Under the pieces are notes generated by a model. It saw nothing but the letters and a program-made list of their open reading frames with translations. It searched no databases and was not told the DNA's origin. 64,000 nucleotides of DNA from VRUE01 sp963702175 (GTDB lineage Bacteria > Actinomycetota > Thermoleophilia > Solirubrobacterales > 70-9): contig OY969721.1 of NCBI GenBank assembly GCA_963702175.1, positions 1,922,001 to 1,986,000 of the forward strand. Direction: 5' to 3'. Positions 59,903 to 64,000 of the stretch are shown here, piece after piece. The first letter of the stretch is position 1, and each line of letters opens with the position of its first letter. The position numbers and the translations under genes were made by a program.

Positions 59903-61185
59903 CCGGGAAACACCTTGCGCATCCGAGCTAGCTCGCGGATCGAGCCGCTGGGACGGATGCGGCGCTGCAACACCATCTTCAGCGGGCTGGAGTCGGGCTT
60001 GCCGGAGAGGACCCAGTCGCGCCAGCTGCTTTCCAGGACGAGGTTCGGGTTGGGCGCCTCGCCGGGCTCGGCCCGGGTCGAGCCGTTGTCGATCACCAGG
60101 TGCCAAGGATCGGCATCGGTAAAGCGCCACTGGTAGACGAGTGGCGAGCCGTTGGCGCCCCGCGGGTCGGCGACCCGCTCGATCACGTCGAAGTAGAGGC
60201 GCTGCAGCTCCGGCGACGCCTCCGGCGTTGCGTCGGGTGGGCCGAGGATCCCGGCCATCATCAGCTTCACTTGGCGCTCGGCGACCTGCTCCTCGGAAGC
60301 CTCCGGGTCGAAGGGGAAGACGCCGGGCGGCATCTCCTCGGTCGGGTAGCCGATCGTGCGCCAGCGCTGGCGGATCAGTTTGAGGCCGAAGGCGAAGATG
60401 TCCTCGAGCGAGAAGCCGTAGCACTCGGTGTATTCGCGATCTAGGTTCGGCGGGTAGAACACGGCCGGCCCGTAGGGAAGGACTTCGCGCAGCAGGTCGG
60501 TCACTGCGGCACGGTTCTCCTCCCAGCCGGGCTTGCCCTCGCCCAGCAGTTCCGAGAGCACCTTGACGCCGAAACCGATGTGGCGCTGCTCGTCGCGCGA
60601 GACGTTGGCCATGCCGGAACTGAAGCCCGGCATCGTCTCTTCGGAGGCAAAGAAGTCCTCAATGAAGTGCTGGCCGGGCTGAGCGAGCGAGCCCTCGACG
60701 ATCAGGTGGTAGAGAGTGATCGCCTGCGCGTACTTGGGCAGCGAGCGGTCCTTGCGCAGTTCCTCCGCCATCAGGTCGAGCCGGTCGAATATGCCGCGGT
60801 AGCCCCAGTTGAGCTGCGGCAGGGTGGAGGAGAGGGTCTGCTGGATCGAGTCGCCGCCGACCCCGATCACCTCCTTGAAGAAGCGATGGAAGAAGACCGA
60901 GTGGCGCACCTCGTCGACCTGCTGGGTGGCGAGGAAGTAGGACTGCTCCTCGGTCGGGGCGGCGGTGATATAGGGAGCGAGGGTGTCGGCGACCCGGTCC
61001 TCGCCGTAGAAGAACATCGAGTAGATCCACATCGCCGAGCGGCGCTGGATGTCGCTGAGCGAGTCCCAGCCCGCTTTGTCCCCGGCGAAGTCGATGTCGT
61101 AGGCGCTCCAGTTGCCCCCCTCCCAGCGCTTGTAGAGGTCCTCGTAGGTGATGTTGTCCATCAGCTTCTGGGACGCGACGCTCAT
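59899..61185 (-). CDS. R2-like diiron oxidase fused to an SCP2 sterol-carrier domain
   Basis: 428 residues; AAAGGAGA before the ATG. Residues about 1-290 are an R2-type diiron protein with Glu62, Glu92 and His95 (DEVRH), Glu164 (IVEGS), Glu199 and His202 (DEQRH), the same set as in the 277-residue paralogue at 4752. Residues about 300-428 form an SCP2-like domain (SPLVYQWRFTDADPWHLVIDNGSTRAEPGEAPNPNLVLESSWRDWVLSGKPDSS), which binds lipid chains or sterols in a tunnel. A diiron oxygenase feeding on a lipid held by its own carrier domain is an attractive idea. Behind an acyl-CoA ligase and a bile-acid-type transporter gene. Confidence 0.85.
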   Translation of the reverse strand: MSVASQKLMDNITYEDLYKRWEGGNWSAYDIDFAGDKAGWDSLSDIQRRSAMWIYSMFFYGEDRVADTLAPYITAAPTEEQSYFLATQQVDEVRHSVFFHRFFKEVIGVGGDSIQQTLSSTLPQLNWGYRGIFDRLDLMAEELRKDRSLPKYAQAITLYHLIVEGSLAQPGQHFIEDFFASEETMPGFSSGMANVSRDEQRHIGFGVKVLSELLGEGKPGWEENRAAVTDLLREVLPYGPAVFYPPNLDREYTECYGFSLEDIFAFGLKLIRQRWRTIGYPTEEMPPGVFPFDPEASEEQVAERQVKLMMAGILGPPDATPEASPELQRLYFDVIERVADPRGANGSPLVYQWRFTDADPWHLVIDNGSTRAEPGEAPNPNLVLESSWRDWVLSGKPDSSPLKMVLQRRIRPSGSIRELARMRKVFPG

Positions 61186-61279
61186 ATCTCTCCTTTGGAC
61201 GTGGGCGCCGTGCTCGAGGGGGCGCCTCCGGGCTCTCTAGGGGAGGTTATCGCGATCCTGGCCAGCCAGCCAGTTTCGC

Positions 61280-62785
61280 CTAGGTGACGTCACTCACAGA
61301 GGCTGGCAGCTCGATCTCGCGCTTGAGGATCTTGCCGGTGGGGCCCTTGGGGAGGTCGTCGAGAAACCAGACGATGCGGGGGTACTTGTAGGCGGCGATC
61401 CGCTCCTTGACGTAGGAGCTGACCTCCTCGGGGGCGATCTCCTCGCCCTCGTGGAGGACGATGGCGGCGCCGATCTCCTCACCCCACTCGTCATGGGGGA
61501 CGCCGACAACCGCGGCTTCGCGGACCTTGGGGTGCTCGTAGAGCACCTCCTCGACCTCGCGCGGGTAGACGTTGTAGCCGCCACGGATGATCAGGTCCTT
61601 CTTGCGGTCGACGATGTAGAAGTAGCCCTCCTCGTCGGTGCGCGCCATGTCGCCGGAGTGAAACCAGCCGCTGCGCATCGCCTCCTCGGTGGCGCCGGGC
61701 CGCTGCCAGTAGCCCTTCATGATGTTGTGGCCGCGGATCACGATCTCGCCGACCTCGCCCTGAGCGACCGGATTGTCATCCTCGTCGACCACTTGCATCT
61801 CGACCCCGTCGATCGGGGTGCCAATTGAGCCCGGCTTGCGCTCTTTGTCGGGATGGTTGGAGCAAGCGACCGGCGAGGTCTCCGAGAGCCCGTAGCCCTC
61901 GAGCACGACAGCCCCGAAGGCGTCCTCGAAGCCGCGCAGCACCTCAACCGGCATCGAGGCGCCGCCGGTGATGCAGGTGCGCAGTGAGGAGATGTCGAAG
62001 CTCTCGCGCTCGGGGTGGTGGAGGAGGGCGCCGAACATCGTCGGCACGCCGTAGAAGTGGGTGACGCGGTCGCGCTGCATCGTCGCCAGCGCCTCGCCGG
62101 GATCGAACTTCGGCACCAGCGTCAGGCAGGCGCCGACCCGCAGCGAGGCGTTCATCCCCACCGTCTGCCCGAAGGAGTGGAAGAGGGGGAGGGCGCCGAG
62201 GACGACGTCGCCCTGGTCGATCTCGCAGGTGGTGCGGCTGGAGACCTCGGCGTTGCGGGCGAGGTTGAGATGGGTCAGCTCGGCGCCCTTCGGCTTGCCG
62301 GTCGTGCCCGAGGTGTAGAGGATTACCGCTGTGTCGTCCTCGGCTGTGTCGGCGAGACCGGTGATCGGCTCATGCTCTGCCAGCGTGGCCGCGAAGGAGG
62401 CGGGCTCGACCTCGATCATCTCGGCGCCGGCCTCGGCAGCGCCCTCGCGCGCCTCCTCGGCGAAGCCATGCCAGGCGAGCAGCAGCTTCGCCCCGGAGTC
62501 CTCGAGGTAGAAGGCGATCTCGCGGCGCTTCAGCAGCACGTTCATCGGCACGACGACGCCGCCCGCGCGCAGCACGCCGTAGTAAGCGACCGGGAACTGG
62601 GGCACGTTGGGCAGCATCACCCCGACCCGGTCACCCTGCTCGAGCCCCTTCTCGCGCAAAAGTGCCGCCAGCCGCGCGCTGGCGTCGTCGAGCGCGGCGT
62701 AGCTCAGCTCGGCATCGCCGAGCCGGATCGCCGGGCTGTCAGGAGTGCGCTCGGCGCTCTCGGTAACTGTTGAAGCTAGGTTCAT
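61280..62785 (-). CDS. Acyl-CoA synthetase (AMP-dependent ligase)
   Basis: 501 residues; GGGAGGG before the ATG. ANL-family motifs in order: ILYTSGTTGKPKGAELTH (AMP loop), GYGLSETSPV, WFHSGDMARTDEEGYFYIVDRKKDLIIRGGYNVYP, and the C-terminal catalytic Lys in GPTGKILKRE. It joins a carboxylic acid, probably a fatty acid, to CoA through an adenylate. The BASS transporter gene is 22 bases upstream and the R2-like/SCP2 gene 94 bases downstream, all in the same direction, which suggests uptake, activation and oxidation of one lipid-like compound. Confidence 0.93.
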   Translation of the reverse strand: MNLASTVTESAERTPDSPAIRLGDAELSYAALDDASARLAALLREKGLEQGDRVGVMLPNVPQFPVAYYGVLRAGGVVVPMNVLLKRREIAFYLEDSGAKLLLAWHGFAEEAREGAAEAGAEMIEVEPASFAATLAEHEPITGLADTAEDDTAVILYTSGTTGKPKGAELTHLNLARNAEVSSRTTCEIDQGDVVLGALPLFHSFGQTVGMNASLRVGACLTLVPKFDPGEALATMQRDRVTHFYGVPTMFGALLHHPERESFDISSLRTCITGGASMPVEVLRGFEDAFGAVVLEGYGLSETSPVACSNHPDKERKPGSIGTPIDGVEMQVVDEDDNPVAQGEVGEIVIRGHNIMKGYWQRPGATEEAMRSGWFHSGDMARTDEEGYFYIVDRKKDLIIRGGYNVYPREVEEVLYEHPKVREAAVVGVPHDEWGEEIGAAIVLHEGEEIAPEEVSSYVKERIAAYKYPRIVWFLDDLPKGPTGKILKREIELPASVSDVT

Positions 62786-62807
62786 CTCATCCCTCCCGCG
62801 CGGAAGT

Positions 62808-63701
62808 CTAAGCCTCGGCCGGCTCTACGCGATGCGCCTTCTCCTCCAGATTCCCGTTGCGGCGGCTCATCGCCCAGGCGAAGGTGCCACCGGTGAAGAG
62901 CATGAAGGAGGCGTAGACGGCTGCGGGAATGCTGACATCCACCGCGAGGGGGGCGGCGACGGCGATCGCCAGCGCCGAGTTGTGAATTCCCAGCTCGAGC
63001 GCGATCGCCGTCGACTGGCGGTCGTCGAGCCGGGCGAGCTTCGAGATCGCGAAGCTGAGCGTCATCGCCGCCACGTTGAGCGCCAGTGCCGCCCCGGCGA
63101 CCTCGGCGAGGTTCTCGCCGACCGTGTCGTACTCGCTGGCGATCGCGCCGAGGACGACGAGGGCGAAAAGGGCGAGTGAGACGCGCCGCACCCGCGGGTA
63201 GACGATGGCGATCTGGGCAGGGCGTCGTCTGCGCATCTCCATCCCGATCGCGACCGGGACGATCGTGATCACGAAGACCCGGGCGACGACGCCGAGCATG
63301 CTGACGTCGCCGATCCCGGTGGCGTCGAAGTGATCGATGGCGAGGCTGAGAAAGAGCGGCACCGTGATCGTCGCGCCGATGCTGCTGATCGCGGTCATCG
63401 TCACCGACAGCGCCGTGTCGCCACGCGACAGGTGCGTCAGCATGTTGGCCATCATCCCGCCGGGGGAGGCGCCGAGCAGAACCAGGCCGACCGCCAGCTC
63501 GGGCGGCAGCGCGAACAGCTCCGCCATCGCTAGGGCGAGAAGGGGCGAGATCAGCGCCAGGTTGAGCATCCCGATCGCGACTCCCCGCGGCGCGACGAGG
63601 ACGCGCCGGAAGTCCTCTCGGGTGAGCGTCAGCCCGAGGCTGAACATGATCACCCCGATTGCGCCCGGCAGCACCACCGAGATAAGGAATGGGCTGTCCA
63701 C
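62808..63701 (-). CDS. BASS-family (bile acid:sodium symporter-like) transporter
   Basis: 297 residues from the GTG at 63701; longer frames upstream have no membrane character and overlap the divergent lipoprotein gene. About nine to ten helices, with LPGAIGVIMFSLGLTLTREDF, LLGASPGGMMANMLTHLSRGDTALSVTMTAISSIGA (the GxxPGGxxxN region) and IALELGIHNSALAIAV (the ELGxQN-like region of sodium sites). Members carry bile acids, pyruvate, pantoate and other organic acids with Na+. The coupling with an acyl-CoA ligase suggests a carboxylic acid. Confidence 0.9.
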   Translation of the reverse strand: MDSPFLISVVLPGAIGVIMFSLGLTLTREDFRRVLVAPRGVAIGMLNLALISPLLALAMAELFALPPELAVGLVLLGASPGGMMANMLTHLSRGDTALSVTMTAISSIGATITVPLFLSLAIDHFDATGIGDVSMLGVVARVFVITIVPVAIGMEMRRRRPAQIAIVYPRVRRVSLALFALVVLGAIASEYDTVGENLAEVAGAALALNVAAMTLSFAISKLARLDDRQSTAIALELGIHNSALAIAVAAPLAVDVSIPAAVYASFMLFTGGTFAWAMSRRNGNLEEKAHRVEPAEA

Positions 63702-63736
63702 GCCGCCGAGCGTAGCTTTGCGTAGGATTGCGCGCC

Positions 63737-64000
63737 ATGAAGGCGCTGCTGACAGCGATCGTGGCATGCATGGCTTTGGCGTTCGCCGGCTGCGGCGACG
63801 ATGACTCAACGGAGCCGGCGACGGAGACGACGACCCAAGCCGCGACGACGACCGGGGAGCAGGCCGACACCGCAGGGACGGCCGGCTCCGGAGAAGCGGG
63901 GAAGACCAAGCCCAAAGTGGCGGTGCCCAAAAACCTCTCACCCAACGAATTCGCGTTCAGGGAAGTGGAGAAAGGCACTGGCGCCACGGCCGAAGACGGG
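63737..64000 (+). CDS. Lipoprotein, probable FKBP-type peptidyl-prolyl isomerase (partial)
   Basis: Runs off the right edge; 88 codons are visible from the ATG at 63737. A lipoprotein signal (ALLTAIVACMALAFAGC) with Cys near residue 19, then a Thr/Ala/Glu-rich linker and the segment KVAVPKNLSPNEFAFREVEKGTGATAEDG. The last part, a strand followed by EKGTGATAEDG, is how FKBP domains of exported bacterial isomerases begin (typically 'x-G-x-G-x-x-A-x-x-G-D'). The domain proper is beyond the window. Divergent from the BASS gene, 35 bases apart. Confidence 0.6.
   Translation, partial: MKALLTAIVACMALAFAGCGDDDSTEPATETTTQAATTTGEQADTAGTAGSGEAGKTKPKVAVPKNLSPNEFAFREVEKGTGATAEDG

Overview
This is a gene-dense, very GC-rich bacterial chromosome segment with short spacers, many GTG starts and many 4-base ATGA/GTGA overlaps between genes. 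The order dnaX-ybaB-recR, actinobacterial-type regulators and many long proteins with secretion signals suggest Actinomycetota, most likely the Thermoleophilia/Solirubrobacterales branch. That placement is an inference. I see no rRNA, tRNA, CRISPR array, prophage or insertion sequence carrying a transposase.

Layout. Positions 1-4115: end of dnaX, ybaB, recR, an anchored alpha/beta hydrolase, a degenerate GGDEF protein and a MerR-type regulator. Positions 4271-5585: ArsR repressor, a 47-residue cysteine-rich peptide and an R2-like diiron protein in overlapping frames. Positions 5644-20734: a secreted-protein block with two propeller-like proteins, a large PstS-like protein, an FtsH protease, another propeller-like protein, a 1487-residue anchored protein with a metal-ligand-less phosphoesterase domain, and a small secreted protein. 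Positions 21162-28552: an orphan winged-helix regulator divergent from pstSCAB and four trailing genes (lipoprotein, two zinc-ribbon proteins, anchored beta-domain protein). Positions 28553-32679: MMPL transporter with PadR repressor, and a secreted subtilase. Positions 32725-38238: aspartate kinase, aspartate-semialdehyde dehydrogenase, an AbiEi-like/DUF559 protein, CBS protein, ion permease and a small membrane protein. Positions 38242-48429: succinate dehydrogenase/fumarate reductase of SdhA-SdhB-CCG type, an M28 peptidase, an M50 protease, AidB, isocitrate and malate dehydrogenases. Positions 48554-64000: AT-hook protein, lipid hydroxylase, Hsp20, Lon, a membrane glycosyltransferase, TetR plus a second MMPL transporter, amidase, and a lipid-type operon (BASS transporter, acyl-CoA ligase, R2-like/SCP2 fusion), ending in a truncated lipoprotein.

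The most unusual content lies between genes. Several families of dispersed structured elements have long complementary arms that differ from copy to copy, enclosing conserved cores. Family A has three copies (48431-48543, 49132-49246, 58218-58329), B has two (20741-20893, 20997-21140), D has three (4112-4213, 55156-55256, 59801-59902). A shorter family C (cores at 632, 26358, 34066, 40318) sits in the spacer between co-directional genes, always in the sense of those genes. Helix positions in A and B change in a compensatory way between copies, as expected if the folded form is what selection acts on.

A second theme is phosphate. Blocks of 11-base-periodic GTTA/GTAAC-like units lie upstream of the secreted block (5594-5637), the PstS-like gene (9736-9812) and, more weakly, pstS (21589-21632). 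This suggests one Pho-type regulon joining the secreted proteins to the Pst transporter, possibly through the orphan winged-helix protein.
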